A DNA stretch of 64,000 nt from Olsenella_K sp050953285 (GCA_050953285.1 JBMNMK010000002.1:1488001-1552000); one strand, 5' to 3'. Positions 43,634 through 53,637 are shown, numbered from the stretch's first letter. The notes: generated from the sequence alone by a model not told the origin. A program made the numbers and translations.

Positions 43634-45664
43634 TTAGTTTTCCTCTCTAATTTCGATGTACTTGAAGTTCGTTCCAAACGGAGCGAACGCTCTTCCGCCT
43701 GCGTCGTAGAACTTTCCAAAGAACTCGACAAATTGCAGACGGTTGGTGTGCACATAGGCACCCAAAAGGTTAATTGCCATATTCATGAGGTGACCAAGCA
43801 GGAACACCACAATGAACAACACAACTCCAAAGATGCCACCTATGCCTGAAACCATTGTGCAGAGCATGTTTACAACGCTCGCAATAACACCCGTGGCAAG
43901 GCCGAGCGCCAAAAGGCGCGAATAGGACAGCACATCAGAGAGCCAGCTCGAGATGCCATAGAGATCATAAGCACCTAGAGCAATTCGCAGTGCCCAGTTC
44001 TTTTTGTCCCTACCACCCATCAAAAGGATGATCACCATACCCGCGATAGTAAGCCATTGCGCAATGGTGCTCACTACTGGCGGCAGGCTGAACTTCATGC
44101 CAACGATGGAGGCAAAGATATCAGTCGGGATTAACAGAAGGATTAGACCGATCAGGAACAGGAACCAATCCAATACATCGGAAACGAATCCGACAAAGTC
44201 ACGTGCGTGCAAGAGCTCATAACCCTTGATGGCAAGTCCCGTGAACAGGTGGATAACACCAAAGAGCATGCACCACATCAAAAGGTACATGGGACTCGAC
44301 ATAGGATCGAACCACAGCGGCCTCACAATGGTAGGCCCTGTATATCCAAAAAACGTCGTAGCGATGGTGTCGATGGCGTTACCAAAGAAGCCACCAAACA
44401 TGAATCCCCAAAACGCTGTGGAAAGGCCACACCAGAAGAACAGCGTCAGCATGCTCTTCATGCCACTCTGAATATGCTTATGCTTTGCCAGAACAATGGC
44501 ACACACGATAGACATCACGATGCCGTAGCCCGCATCAGACAACATCATGCCAAAGAAGATGACATAGAAGAATGTCATGATAAACGTCGGGTCTACCCTG
44601 CCATGAGTCGGCAGGCCATAGGATGTCAAAACGGACTCAGTAATACGGGAGAACTTGTTGTTGCGAAGTTCTGTTGGGGGCTCTTCACCCTCTTTGGCCT
44701 GCTCCTTCTCTGCAAGAGCATCAAACTTGTCCTCCACATAGGCGATAAGAGCATCGGCTTTTGAAGCCTCTACCCAACCCTCGATGAAGAACATGCTCTT
44801 GGACTGAAGGACAGTCCCCAACAATTGGTACCTCTCCGAACGCGCACGGTAGTAGTCTGACGTGATCCTAAACTCATCACGCAAATCAGAAAAGGTAGCA
44901 ATCTTTGCCTTGTTCTCTTCAATCGTCTGAGCAAGTCTGTCGCACTCTTTGTCGAGATCCTCAATGATCTGAGTTGGGATGCGACTATCACCGCTGTTGG
45001 TAGACGGACGTGCAAAGCCTGCTTCACGCAAGTTATTCTCGAGCGTTCCCTCCACGCTCTTGTGGTACATGATTGCCACATAGGTGAGCTCTGAGGTTTG
45101 CTCAAGAACAGTGATGTCTACAGGAGCAGGATCTTCCATATCCCGTGTAAGGTTTGCCAGTATTTGAGATTCATCCTCAAAGCTGCCAAACGTTCCAACG
45201 ATGAACCCAGCTGCTTTAGTACCCCTATAGTTGAGAGGCACACTCAGCTTTTCCCAAGGACGCAGAGCCGCCTGAGTTGCACGATTCTTGATAATGCCAG
45301 CTTTTGCCTCATCAATCTCTTTAGCAAGCGCTACAACATCACTTGCCTTATCGAGATATTCCTGAGCATCGCCTGCAATCTCATCATAGTGCGATCGCGA
45401 GATGACTTCCTTCTCTGGGAAGAGAGAGCCGCCCTTCTTTGCAGGAGCATAGATTGAGAGCTTCTTGAGTGCGTCCTCCAAGGTCTCAGCACTTCTATCA
45501 AAGCGGATACGCGCAGCCTGAGTGTCCATCTTTTCAAGACCATCAGACTCGATATCTGACTCATGAAATTCCATGAGTCCCATTGACTGGAGGTTCTTTA
45601 GCACTGCCTTACGATTGCGTCGTGGGGCACAGATGCTTACTTTCTGCATTTCGACTATTGCCAT
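43634..45664 (-). CDS. ntpI: V-type ATPase subunit I (NtpI)
   Basis: 676 residues, the stator ion-channel subunit. The N-terminal half is cytoplasmic and coiled-coil rich (MQKVSICAPRRNRKAVLKNL start); the C-terminal half has about seven membrane helices including GMMLSDAGYGIVMSIVC and SYSRLLALGLATGVIA, the latter with the essential Arg of the channel. It is adjacent to ntpK with one base between. Confidence 0.95.
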   Translation of the reverse strand: MAIVEMQKVSICAPRRNRKAVLKNLQSMGLMEFHESDIESDGLEKMDTQAARIRFDRSAETLEDALKKLSIYAPAKKGGSLFPEKEVISRSHYDEIAGDAQEYLDKASDVVALAKEIDEAKAGIIKNRATQAALRPWEKLSVPLNYRGTKAAGFIVGTFGSFEDESQILANLTRDMEDPAPVDITVLEQTSELTYVAIMYHKSVEGTLENNLREAGFARPSTNSGDSRIPTQIIEDLDKECDRLAQTIEENKAKIATFSDLRDEFRITSDYYRARSERYQLLGTVLQSKSMFFIEGWVEASKADALIAYVEDKFDALAEKEQAKEGEEPPTELRNNKFSRITESVLTSYGLPTHGRVDPTFIMTFFYVIFFGMMLSDAGYGIVMSIVCAIVLAKHKHIQSGMKSMLTLFFWCGLSTAFWGFMFGGFFGNAIDTIATTFFGYTGPTIVRPLWFDPMSSPMYLLMWCMLFGVIHLFTGLAIKGYELLHARDFVGFVSDVLDWFLFLIGLILLLIPTDIFASIVGMKFSLPPVVSTIAQWLTIAGMVIILLMGGRDKKNWALRIALGAYDLYGISSWLSDVLSYSRLLALGLATGVIASVVNMLCTMVSGIGGIFGVVLFIVVFLLGHLMNMAINLLGAYVHTNRLQFVEFFGKFYDAGGRAFAPFGTNFKYIEIREEN

Positions 45665-45762
45665 TTGCCACCCCCTTTACGTCATATACCAATGCCAAAC
45701 TAGGCCTGAACAAATGAGGACGCTATAAGCGTCCACGTTCAGCAATTAAAGCCGCGAAAGGC

Positions 45763-46074
45763 CTACTTATAAATAAACTCTTTAACTGCCTCTACTGCCT
45801 GAGGCATTCTCTCTGCCAGCTCACCGGACGGAGCAGCAAAACTGCCATCATGTGAGGCAACAAGCGCGTCTATTGTTTCTTGCTCACTCTTGAGCCACTT
45901 ATCGCGCGCTTCCTTAATGCGAGCAGCTGAATCCTCTTGCGCCTTCTCAAGCATATCTTTGCTCTGACGCTCAGCCTCTTGACGTATCTCACGTGCTTGA
46001 GCACGTGCCTCCGCCACCATTTCATCGGCCTTGGCTTCAGCCTCTTTTACTTTGGAAATGGTTTGTTCTATCAC
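45763..46074 (-). CDS. V-type ATPase small stalk subunit (G/H, NtpF-like)
   Basis: 103 residues, almost entirely a charged coiled coil (KVKEAEAKADEMVAEARAQA and on) ending in a short tail. This is the expected form of the peripheral-stalk partner of subunit E. It is the first gene of the ATPase block, with a GAGGAGG-rich site before ATG 46074. Confidence 0.85.
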   Translation of the reverse strand: MIEQTISKVKEAEAKADEMVAEARAQAREIRQEAERQSKDMLEKAQEDSAARIKEARDKWLKSEQETIDALVASHDGSFAAPSGELAERMPQAVEAVKEFIYK

Positions 46075-46093
46075 CGCTCCTCCTCTTCTGTAA

Positions 46094-46125
46094 GGTGCTG
46101 GCTGATTGAATAATCAGCCAGCACC
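46094..46125 (-). terminator. Hairpin between grdD and the ATPase genes
   Basis: A perfect 14-bp stem (46094-46107 with 46112-46125) lies between grdD and the first ATPase gene. No T-run follows on the minus strand, so it may be a processing or stabilising hairpin that allows read-through into the ATPase block. Confidence 0.5.
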
Positions 46126-46179
46126 ATCAATACTATACAGACAAATGTCCGGATTATTGCAAGAGAACCACGAGCGGTA

Positions 46180-47334
46180 CTAACTAATGTATCCAGCTTC
46201 TTTCAGGATGTCGTGTGCCTTTGCCTCGTTGGCATCGCTCATCATAACGACAGGACCAGTGCAGCCCATGCCGCTCTCAGCGTAGATGCCAGCCTTCCAA
46301 AGTGCCTGAACAGCATCCTCAAGATCAAGTACGTCAACGCCCAAAATTGCGGCAGGAACCGGCTCTGCAGGCGGAGCCTTTACCTCTTCAGCAGGCTCCT
46401 TAGAAGCGTTCTTCTTGGCTGCGAGAGCTGCCAAGATGCCGTTCAAGCCAGCCTTCTCAGCTGCTGCGTACTCTGCTGCGACCTTATCAAAGATCTTCTC
46501 GTTCACAAGCTCTGCTGCAAAGACGAGCGCGTTTGCAATAACGGGAGCGCCCGATGCGCGAGAAACGATGAGAACGAGCTTGTCGTAGCCTTTGCCAATG
46601 CCAGGGCCATAGCCAAAACCAGCAGACTCAAAGCTGCCGCCCGTCGTGAACGAAGAGAGCATCTTGGTCAGAACATTGCCGGTCAAAGAGTCAGCAACCA
46701 TGATGTCAGGCGTGCCCTTCAAGACATCGTTGCCACGCATGACGCAGCCGCCATCTGCACGGGAAGACTCTGCAAAGTCAAAGTCATATCCGCCGTCTTT
46801 GAGCTCGCGAAGTGCGTGCTCAACCTGGCGAGCACCATTAACGTTCAGAATGCCGACGGTAGGACGAGCAATACCTGTAGCCTTGGCAACAGCAAGGCCG
46901 TCAATGGTATTGCGAATCATGCCCTCTACCAGGTCTGGACTTGAGGTGCCAGTGGTGTTTGCGATGAACATCTCGCTGCCAACACCAGGTGTCACTGCAC
47001 GACCCACGGTGGAGACGCCAATGGGGAACGGATAGTGCATGGTAACTGCACCGTCGATCTCATGGCTTTCGAGAAGCTCATCCATCTTCTTATGGCCATC
47101 TTCGTCGTTATCGACGTGGATGGTGGTAATGCCCTCATGCTCAAGTGAGCCGATGTAGTAGACATCGACGCCACGCTTAGCAGCAGCAACTGCTGCAGCC
47201 ATAGCGTTCTCCTCGCCGTGCTCACTTCCCATGCCGGTCAGGGCAATCTTGGGACGCGGGCCAAAGGAGCCGCTCTCAAGGCCGTCAGCCATCTGCATGA
47301 AGGCTTGAGCGATTGTTTTCTGCAGATTGCTCAT
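46180..47334 (-). CDS. grdD: Glycine/sarcosine/betaine reductase component C subunit alpha
   Basis: 384 residues. With GrdC it releases acetyl phosphate from the Se-carboxymethyl group carried by GrdA. The acetyl-accepting cysteine lies in AESGMGCTGPVVMM (Cys358), close to the reported Cys359. An N-terminal PlsX-like core (IALTGMGSEHGEENAMAAA) and an Ala/Glu/Pro linker near 318-330 are visible. TAGGAGG precedes ATG 47334, 11 bases after grdC. Confidence 0.95.
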   Translation of the reverse strand: MSNLQKTIAQAFMQMADGLESGSFGPRPKIALTGMGSEHGEENAMAAAVAAAKRGVDVYYIGSLEHEGITTIHVDNDEDGHKKMDELLESHEIDGAVTMHYPFPIGVSTVGRAVTPGVGSEMFIANTTGTSSPDLVEGMIRNTIDGLAVAKATGIARPTVGILNVNGARQVEHALRELKDGGYDFDFAESSRADGGCVMRGNDVLKGTPDIMVADSLTGNVLTKMLSSFTTGGSFESAGFGYGPGIGKGYDKLVLIVSRASGAPVIANALVFAAELVNEKIFDKVAAEYAAAEKAGLNGILAALAAKKNASKEPAEEVKAPPAEPVPAAILGVDVLDLEDAVQALWKAGIYAESGMGCTGPVVMMSDANEAKAHDILKEAGYIS

Positions 47335-47345
47335 CTAATTGCCTC

Positions 47346-48884
47346 CTACTCGGCCTGAGCCAGGAGTGCGCTTGCGAAGTCCCTCATGGTAGAGGCAATC
47401 ATGCCCTTGACCTCGTCCTCAGAGACACCGGACTCCTCGCCCTTGCCGTCGTTAGCCTCGATCATTACGGAGACACCATCAAAGAGGTTGGTCATGCGAC
47501 CCAGGAAGAGGGAGCCCTTGCCAACAACCATGATGCGCTTCCAGGTGCCATCCTCGATACGCTTGTGTGCAAAGCCGAGAATAGGCACACCAGAAGGAAT
47601 GTGACCCTGAGTTGGTGCCCAGCCAGGCAGACCATACTCTTCGGGGAAGGTCTTGAGCTGTGCCTTCTCCAGCTGACCCTTCTTGACGCCCAATGCGGCG
47701 ATCATCTTGAAGTTGGACAGAGGAACATCACCAGCGCCAGCGGGCTTGGTGATATCAGGGTTCTGCATCTCAGGAGAGTACTTGTCCACGTCAGTAACAG
47801 TGAGACCAGCCTTCTCCAGAGGATCATACACGAGAGCACCAATAACGGACTGAGGAGCAGAGCCGGTACCAACTGCAACGCGTCCCAGAGCGTCGAGGTT
47901 AACAACAGGGCTTACACCATCGTCAGCAGTGACGATAACGCAGAGGCCACCAATCATGTCCTCAAGAACAGGCATATCCTTCTTGACGTGCTCTTTGCCG
48001 TTCATGCCAAGCTTAGCGGTGCAGCCGCCCGCGGTAACAGCAACGGTCTTGTAGGCACCAGCGGCAACGAGAGAAGCAGCCTCAATAAGTGCATGAGTAG
48101 GAGCAGCGCAGAAGCCACGAGCATCGGAGCCTGTTGCATTAACCAGACCAGCAATCTCAGCTGCAGCCTTTGCGAAGTTGCCGCCGCCACGCTGGTTCAT
48201 ATCACCGCAGGCTTCCTCAGAGCAGTCGACGACGTAATCGACATCCTCTTTGGCAATGCCAGCGCTCTTGATGCCGTAAAGAAGTGAAAGGACAGAAGAT
48301 GCCTTCTCGACGATGTTCTCATGCATGATCTCTGCAGAGAGGTTGTGGTCAACATCATGTGCGCGGTTGACGCAGCCAACGAGCTTGCCCTGGAAGTAAA
48401 GACCCTCAGAAGCCTCTTCCTTCACGAGACGTGCGATCTCATCTGCATCAGTTGCTGCGGGAATACGAGCCATCATGGACTCATCAATAACCGGGTCAGC
48501 AGCGAGTTTGTCTTTGGTGGCATCAATGAATGAGCCATCGAGCTTCACGAGATCAAAGACATCACAGATGCCCATGAGGAGAATGAACTCATCCTCAGGC
48601 ATGATCTCACCAAACTCGCCATAACGGTCTTTGCAGTCACACTCTTTGTCAAACCAAGGAAACTCGGTATTCTCCAGGTCTTCAGGAGTTTTGTTGCCAA
48701 TGTAGACCTGGTTAGGAAGATAACTCAGGACCTGATCGTACGTGCGGAGGTGATTCGGAAGCTCTTTTAAGTATTCGCTATCCGGATTAACAACTCGCTC
48801 AGTCATCTGCGTAGTGCCATTGTAAATGACCATCTCGGGCGTGTGCGCCAGAACGTATCCGGTGCCTTTAATAACGCTCTTCAT
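47346..48884 (-). CDS. grdC: Glycine/sarcosine/betaine reductase component C subunit beta
   Basis: 512 residues, related to beta-ketoacyl-ACP synthase III. MKSVIKGTGYVLAHTPEMV at the start and YVVDCSEEACGDMNQRGGGN and FCAAPTHALIEAASLVAAGA in the middle are family landmarks. ATG 48884 follows GAGGAC. It acts with GrdD on carboxymethyl-GrdA and serves glycine, sarcosine and betaine systems alike. Confidence 0.95.
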   Translation of the reverse strand: MKSVIKGTGYVLAHTPEMVIYNGTTQMTERVVNPDSEYLKELPNHLRTYDQVLSYLPNQVYIGNKTPEDLENTEFPWFDKECDCKDRYGEFGEIMPEDEFILLMGICDVFDLVKLDGSFIDATKDKLAADPVIDESMMARIPAATDADEIARLVKEEASEGLYFQGKLVGCVNRAHDVDHNLSAEIMHENIVEKASSVLSLLYGIKSAGIAKEDVDYVVDCSEEACGDMNQRGGGNFAKAAAEIAGLVNATGSDARGFCAAPTHALIEAASLVAAGAYKTVAVTAGGCTAKLGMNGKEHVKKDMPVLEDMIGGLCVIVTADDGVSPVVNLDALGRVAVGTGSAPQSVIGALVYDPLEKAGLTVTDVDKYSPEMQNPDITKPAGAGDVPLSNFKMIAALGVKKGQLEKAQLKTFPEEYGLPGWAPTQGHIPSGVPILGFAHKRIEDGTWKRIMVVGKGSLFLGRMTNLFDGVSVMIEANDGKGEESGVSEDEVKGMIASTMRDFASALLAQAE

Positions 48885-48951
48885 AGGTGTAAGTCCTCTT
48901 TTCCTGAGCTTGCCTCCCAACCATCCCTTTAAAGGCCGGGAGAATTCCGTT

Positions 48952-48997
48952 TTCAAAAAGAAGGAGGGGCGGCGACTTTAAAACCGCCGCCCCTCCC
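48952..48997 (-). terminator. Internal terminator between grdA and grdC
   Basis: A perfect 12-bp GC-rich stem (48963-48974 with 48985-48996) is followed on the minus strand by TTCTTTTTG. It lies 9 bases past the grdA stop and before grdC. It would reduce transcription of the downstream genes relative to grdA. Confidence 0.8.
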
Positions 48998-49005
48998 GCA
49001 ATTTG

Positions 49006-49482
49006 CTAGTCGAGGTACTTGCAATAATCGGACCTGACGGACTCCATCTCATCGCGGATGTCATCCAAGTCAAGAACCATCTCCATCATGGAAACCTGGT
49101 CCTCGTAAACATCAGGATCGATCTCAGCCTTAACCTCAGGCTCGCAGACATGATAAACCGTGAGTCCCAACTGGACCCCAGTCAATGGACCGGCAAACGT
49201 AGGATCGCCATTGGTGACCGTCTCAGCGGTCAGACCAGCGCCCTCACCATCAGCGGTGCCAAGAAGAACGGTCACATTCTCAGGACCAAACTCCTCTGCA
49301 ATCTCCTTAACACGCTTCTGGTTCTCCAGGTCCATTGCACCTGCAGCCGTTCAGACGAAGCACTCGGTTGGAGCGAAGATTACTTCGCCGCCGGCGCTCT
49401 CGGCACAAGCCTTGATAGCGTCACCAGGGACACCATCACGATCGCCGATAGCAACGATCTTCTTGCCTTTAATTATGCTCAT
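49006..49482 (-). CDS. grdA: Selenoprotein A of glycine/betaine reductase
   Basis: With TGA 49351-49353 read as selenocysteine the protein has 158 residues, and Sec is residue 44 as in known GrdA. The motif is ECFV-U-TAAGAMDLENQ. Sec44 takes the carboxymethyl group from component B and, with the nearby Cys, is re-reduced by thioredoxin. ATG 49482 follows AAAGGAG. An ORF search shows only the C-terminal 109 residues. It serves all substrate-specific B components. Confidence 0.98.
49327..49353 (-). promoter_or_regulatory. grdA UGA(Sec) and SECIS hairpin
   Basis: After the TGA, CAGGT (49343-49339) pairs with ACCTG (49331-49327) around the loop GCAATGG, a compact hairpin at SECIS spacing. It differs from the grdB/grdH hairpin. 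Confidence 0.7.
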
Positions 49483-49583
49483 GCCACGCTCCTTTCCTCT
49501 TCTCTATATCTCAAGGATCACACGGACGCGATCCACTTATAGACAATTATACTTGAAAATTTTGAAGCGACTATTCAAAAAAA

Positions 49584-49901
49584 CTAAATGTACTTTTTAA
49601 TCATCGCTTCGACATTCTCGGGCGTAGCGTCATCTTTTACGCACTCATCGATCTTCTCGCCGCCCTTATAAATTGCAATAACGGGGAGACCAAGGATCTT
49701 CTGTCCGATAGCAAGACGACGCGCCTTGGTGGTGTTGAGAGCGCAGAACTTAATCTTGTCGCCGTAAACATCAGCAAAGCCATGGATGTGCGGCATCAGA
49801 GCAGCGCAGGGAACGCAGCCATCGCCGTAGTAATCAACGAGCACATAGCCATCGGCGTTGAGAACCTCTTCGTCAAAATTCTTCTTGTCCAGTTCCAGCA
49901 T
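49584..49901 (-). CDS. trxA: Thioredoxin of the reductase system
   Basis: 105 residues with the atypical active site GDGCVPCAALM (Cys29, Cys32). GCVPC instead of WCGPC is the form found in thioredoxins of glycine reductase operons. It re-reduces selenoprotein A. ATG 49901 follows TAGGAGG, 11 bases after trxB. Confidence 0.95.
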   Translation of the reverse strand: MLELDKKNFDEEVLNADGYVLVDYYGDGCVPCAALMPHIHGFADVYGDKIKFCALNTTKARRLAIGQKILGLPVIAIYKGGEKIDECVKDDATPENVEAMIKKYI

Positions 49902-49912
49902 GTTAATTCCTC

Positions 49913-50857
49913 CTACTTCAGACTATCGATGTACTTATAGGCATTCTTTGCTGCAATTGCACCATCAGCAGCTGCAGTTACCACCTGGCGAAGGCCCTTA
50001 GGCCTTACATCACCAGCCGCAAAGACACCCGGTACATTGGTTTGCATTTCCTCATCGGTCTTAATGTACCCATGATCATCAAGCTCAACCGCGCCCTTCA
50101 GCTCATCTGTGTTGGGCAAGTTACCAATGAATCCAAACAGACCGAAAAGACCATCTTCCGGATCAGCCTCAATAGTCGTGAGCTCGCCGGTCTTGGTGTT
50201 CTTTACGACCATCTTGTTCAGAAGGTCATCACCGTCGACCTCTTCAACGACGCTATTCCACATAAACTCGAGCTTCGGCGTCTTGAATGCCTTCTCCTGC
50301 ACGAGCTCATCAGCACGGAGTGCGTCACGTCTGTGGATAACGGTAACCTTGCGTGCGAAGTTGGTGAGGTACATTGCCTCCTCAACTGCAGAGTTGCCGC
50401 CACCCACTACGTAGACCTCAAAATCCTCGAAGAAGTTTGCATCGCAGGTAGCGCAGAAAGAAATGCCCCTACCAACAAACTTATCCTCGTTCTTGCAGCC
50501 GATGGGGCGGGGGTGCGCACCAGTGGCAAGGATCACACACTTTGCCTGGTAGTCGCCCTTAGCACCGTGAAGCGTCTTGACATCGCCGTCAAGCTCAACG
50601 CTCTTAATGGTGTCAGACACACGCTCGGCACCAAACTTAGCGACCTGCTCGGTCATCCTCTTGATGAGGCTTGGACCAGACTCTCCCTCTACCTCAGATC
50701 CAGGATAGTTCTCGATCTCGTCCGTGATTGCAATCTGGCCACCATCTTGGCCCTTCTCAATCACGAGCGTGTCAAGTCTATCACGACCTGCATAAATAGC
50801 AGCGCTGAGGCCTGCGGGGCCTGCTCCCAAAATGATTAGATCGTAAACCTTTGCCAT
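49913..50857 (-). CDS. trxB: Thioredoxin reductase
   Basis: 314 residues. FAD motif ILGAGPAGLSAAIYAGR, redox pair CATC (Cys135, Cys138), NAD(P)-binding region VVGGGNSAVEEAMYL, and the C-terminal FAD motif VFAAGDV are all present. It provides electrons to TrxA and so to GrdA. A GAGGAG site precedes ATG 50857. Confidence 0.96.
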   Translation of the reverse strand: MAKVYDLIILGAGPAGLSAAIYAGRDRLDTLVIEKGQDGGQIAITDEIENYPGSEVEGESGPSLIKRMTEQVAKFGAERVSDTIKSVELDGDVKTLHGAKGDYQAKCVILATGAHPRPIGCKNEDKFVGRGISFCATCDANFFEDFEVYVVGGGNSAVEEAMYLTNFARKVTVIHRRDALRADELVQEKAFKTPKLEFMWNSVVEEVDGDDLLNKMVVKNTKTGELTTIEADPEDGLFGLFGFIGNLPNTDELKGAVELDDHGYIKTDEEMQTNVPGVFAAGDVRPKGLRQVVTAAADGAIAAKNAYKYIDSLK

Positions 50858-50914
50858 ATGATGCGCTCCTCCGCTCTTATATAGCCGTTCCAGACGAACG
50901 GTATTAACGCTACT

Positions 50915-52246
50915 TTAGATCTTTACCTTAAACACCGTCTGTTCGGTAACTGGTGTGGTAAGTGCGTCAAGCGCAACACCGACGCGGTGGTAGCGAAGCT
51001 TCCACTGCTCTTCCTTCGGGGTGTTAGGATCACCGAGAGGATATGGGATGGAGATCGTAGGCACAATGCGGTTTGCGCCAACCGTCGTGGAGACGGGGAC
51101 GAGGTTGCACATGTGAACGATCGGGAAACCAGCACGCTCAAAAACCTTGACCATCGTTGCACCGCAACGAGTGCAGGTGCCTCAAGTGGAGGTCATAATT
51201 ATGCCGTCTACGCCGCCCTCCTTGAGGAAGGGGATGATCTCCTCTGCCATACGAGCAGCCTCACCCTCGGTGGTACCCGTACCAACCGTTGAGTAGAAGT
51301 ACTCGTGCAGATGGCCCAGCTTGCCCTCTTTCTCATAGGCGCGCATGGCGTCTACAGGCACGCAGACGTTAGGATCTGCGTCAGCAGCTGCGGGGTCATA
51401 ACCAGCGTGGATGGTCTTGAAGCCATTGGCTGCACGGTTAGGCAGTGCATCGAGCTTGGAGATGTCGTAGCGACCCCAGCGCGTAGCGGATGCAGACTGG
51501 ATGCGATCAGGGTTGTCAACAGGAACAATGCCGCCACTGGTGACCAGAGCAATGGTTGCCTTAGACATATCAGGGATTGGATCGGCAACAGGCACAACAT
51601 CCTTCACAGGGATGATGAGCTCGGTCTGATACGGCTCACCCTTGATCTTCTTGATGAGCATCTCAACGCCACGATATGCAGCGGTGTTCTCATGCTTGTT
51701 CTCAAGGAAGACCTCTTTACGCATGCCACGAGCAAAGTAGCCCTCGGCATCTGCGCCGAGCGTAGGCTCGCCAGCCAGAACCTTGTTGAGGTAGCCAATC
51801 ATCTTGGGGACATCTTTGCGCATCTTAGCTGCAGAGTTGCCACCCTTGAAGATAACGACATCCTTCTTGTACATGTCAACACCAGGGGTCTCCTCGTTGA
51901 AAGAGGTGACAGCGGGGACATGGAACTTCTCCTGCACAGCCTTGCAGATAGCACCGCAGGCTACGGTATAACGACCAGCCTGGAATGCAGGTCCTGCAAC
52001 AAATGCATCCATAGGCTTGTCCTCGATCATCTTGATGATGCGATCGACGGCTTCCTCGGTGTTGGAGCCCATGAAGTTATCACCGCAGACGATGGTGTAG
52101 GTAACCTCTGCATCCTTGAGAGCTGCATTGATGGCCATGGTCGGTCCAATGGTGCCCTCTACCAGGTAAGGCTCGATATCTGCCTTTTCCTCGCCACCGA
52201 CGCCAGCGAAGAACTGATTGATGTAGCAAATAACACTCTTAGGCAT
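50915..52246 (-). CDS. grdH: Betaine-type reductase component B selenoprotein (GrdH)
   Basis: Read through TGA 51182-51184 the protein has 443 residues with Sec355 in TST-U-GTCTRCGATMVK. It is a paralogue of the GrdB at 11.5 kb (shared VICYINQFFAGVGGEEKA-type start and VANPDR-type core VDNPDRIQSA). AAAGGAGG precedes ATG 52246, and grdI lies just upstream. Betaine rather than sarcosine specificity is inferred from the BCCT transporter in the same array and the uncleaved type of its partner; GrdF (sarcosine) cannot be excluded. Confidence 0.9.
51159..51184 (-). promoter_or_regulatory. grdH UGA(Sec) and SECIS hairpin
   Basis: The hairpin directly after the TGA is identical to that of grdB at 12577-12598: GCACC/GGTGC outer stem, GCA/TGC inner stem and CTCGT loop. 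Confidence 0.8.
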
Positions 52247-52272
52247 TGTTTCCTCCTTTCAAGTGGTAGTTA

Positions 52273-53601
52273 TTAGAACTCTTTCATGGTCTTCAAGCTG
52301 AGACCAGAGATGTGATCACCGCAGAACCAGTTGTTGTCCTCCATGATGATGGAGCCATCATCACGTGCAGACTTACCCAGGATCTCGTCATAGCCCCATG
52401 AACCAGACATGCCGTCGCGGTTCATTGCCTCAAGGTTGCCGATAACGGTCTTGCAGGCAGGAAGCTCGGTGAGCTCACCCACGTTGCCGGTGGAAACCAG
52501 AGCGGTGAGTTTGTCGTCGAGAACAACGAGCGGCTGGCCAACGCCAGTACGACCGTCGGACTCGTTGGAGATGCCGACAACGCCAATGCCTGCATCCTCG
52601 AGGATGACCTGGCAGCGGACATAGTCCGTATCGGGGTTGCCGTAGCCCTCCTCGGTGACAATTGCATAATCAACACCGAGAGCAACAGCCATATTGCGAA
52701 CCATGACAGCTGAACGCTCCTTCTGATCAAGAGCAACGTTCAGGTTAGACATGATCACGCCGACGAAGTTGAAATCAATTCCGTCGTGCTTGTACATCTC
52801 TTTGATAGTGGGGAAGTTCTGGAACTCATAGGTTGACCACTTGGAAGAAGCGGGCATGAAGGAGCCTGAGATGATGGCACCATCGAAGACCTCGGTGGGG
52901 CTTACGAAAGTCGGGAGGAACTTGTTCATGTCCCAGCCATACCACAGGTCGTTATAGCCAAGAGCCTCCATCTGAGACTGTGGCTGCAATACGATTGCCA
53001 CATTGGGCAGGTCGTTGCGCTTCGCGTCACGCTTGAGGATAGGATCAAAGGTATAAACCTCAGTGTCCTCAGCCTCAACGTCTTTCACGATCTTGCCGAG
53101 CCACTCAGCAAAGCGGTGGCCAGCCCAGCGCAGCGCATGGTTGCACTTCTGCTGCTCGTGACGCTCGAACTCCTCATCAGTATCGCCAACAAGGCAGATG
53201 TTGATGATCTCAGACCAACGAGTGTGCTTTGCACCCTCGCCGCCCATGTCAATGACGCCGTCGCCGAAGGAGCCCCACTCTTTACCGACTACCGTAACGC
53301 AGCAGTCTTTAAGAGCCTTGAGCTCACCGTCACCTGCAGGGGAAACCTCGCCGGTAACACCCGGGAACAGGGTGCGGCCATCCATACGGACGCGCGGCTC
53401 AATGGTCTCGATGACTGGCACGATACGCGTGTCGTCACCAGGGTGAGCAATCACAATGTCGAGATCGGTAATGTGATCATCCTCGCCCTTGAGGTAGGAG
53501 ATTGCTGCCTCCTTGTCGATGGTGAGGACCCCATCAGCGAAAGAATTCTCGCTGCCGAGGACGACATCCTTGACGTGGATATTGCCAATTTCCAACTTCA
53601 T
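52273..53601 (-). CDS. grdI: Betaine-type reductase component B second subunit (GrdI)
   Basis: 442 residues, homologous to GrdE. EIGNIHVKDVVLG, GVIDMGGEGAKHTRWSEI and TEEGYGNPDTDYV are shared family features. Where GrdE has Asn-Cys for self-cleavage, this protein has IISGSFMPASSK: Ser247-Phe248 and no cysteine. That fits an uncleaved subunit, as I recall reported for the 45-kDa betaine reductase subunit. ATG 53601 follows AGAGAGGAG. It is the first gene of the array, behind a predicted promoter and leader terminator. Confidence 0.9.
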   Translation of the reverse strand: MKLEIGNIHVKDVVLGSENSFADGVLTIDKEAAISYLKGEDDHITDLDIVIAHPGDDTRIVPVIETIEPRVRMDGRTLFPGVTGEVSPAGDGELKALKDCCVTVVGKEWGSFGDGVIDMGGEGAKHTRWSEIINICLVGDTDEEFERHEQQKCNHALRWAGHRFAEWLGKIVKDVEAEDTEVYTFDPILKRDAKRNDLPNVAIVLQPQSQMEALGYNDLWYGWDMNKFLPTFVSPTEVFDGAIISGSFMPASSKWSTYEFQNFPTIKEMYKHDGIDFNFVGVIMSNLNVALDQKERSAVMVRNMAVALGVDYAIVTEEGYGNPDTDYVRCQVILEDAGIGVVGISNESDGRTGVGQPLVVLDDKLTALVSTGNVGELTELPACKTVIGNLEAMNRDGMSGSWGYDEILGKSARDDGSIIMEDNNWFCGDHISGLSLKTMKEF

Positions 53602-53637
53602 GTAGCATTGCTCCTCTCTATAACTCGCTTACATCGC

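Noticed and set aside
51305..52276. 323-residue plus-strand ORF
   Set aside because: Antisense shadow of grdH.
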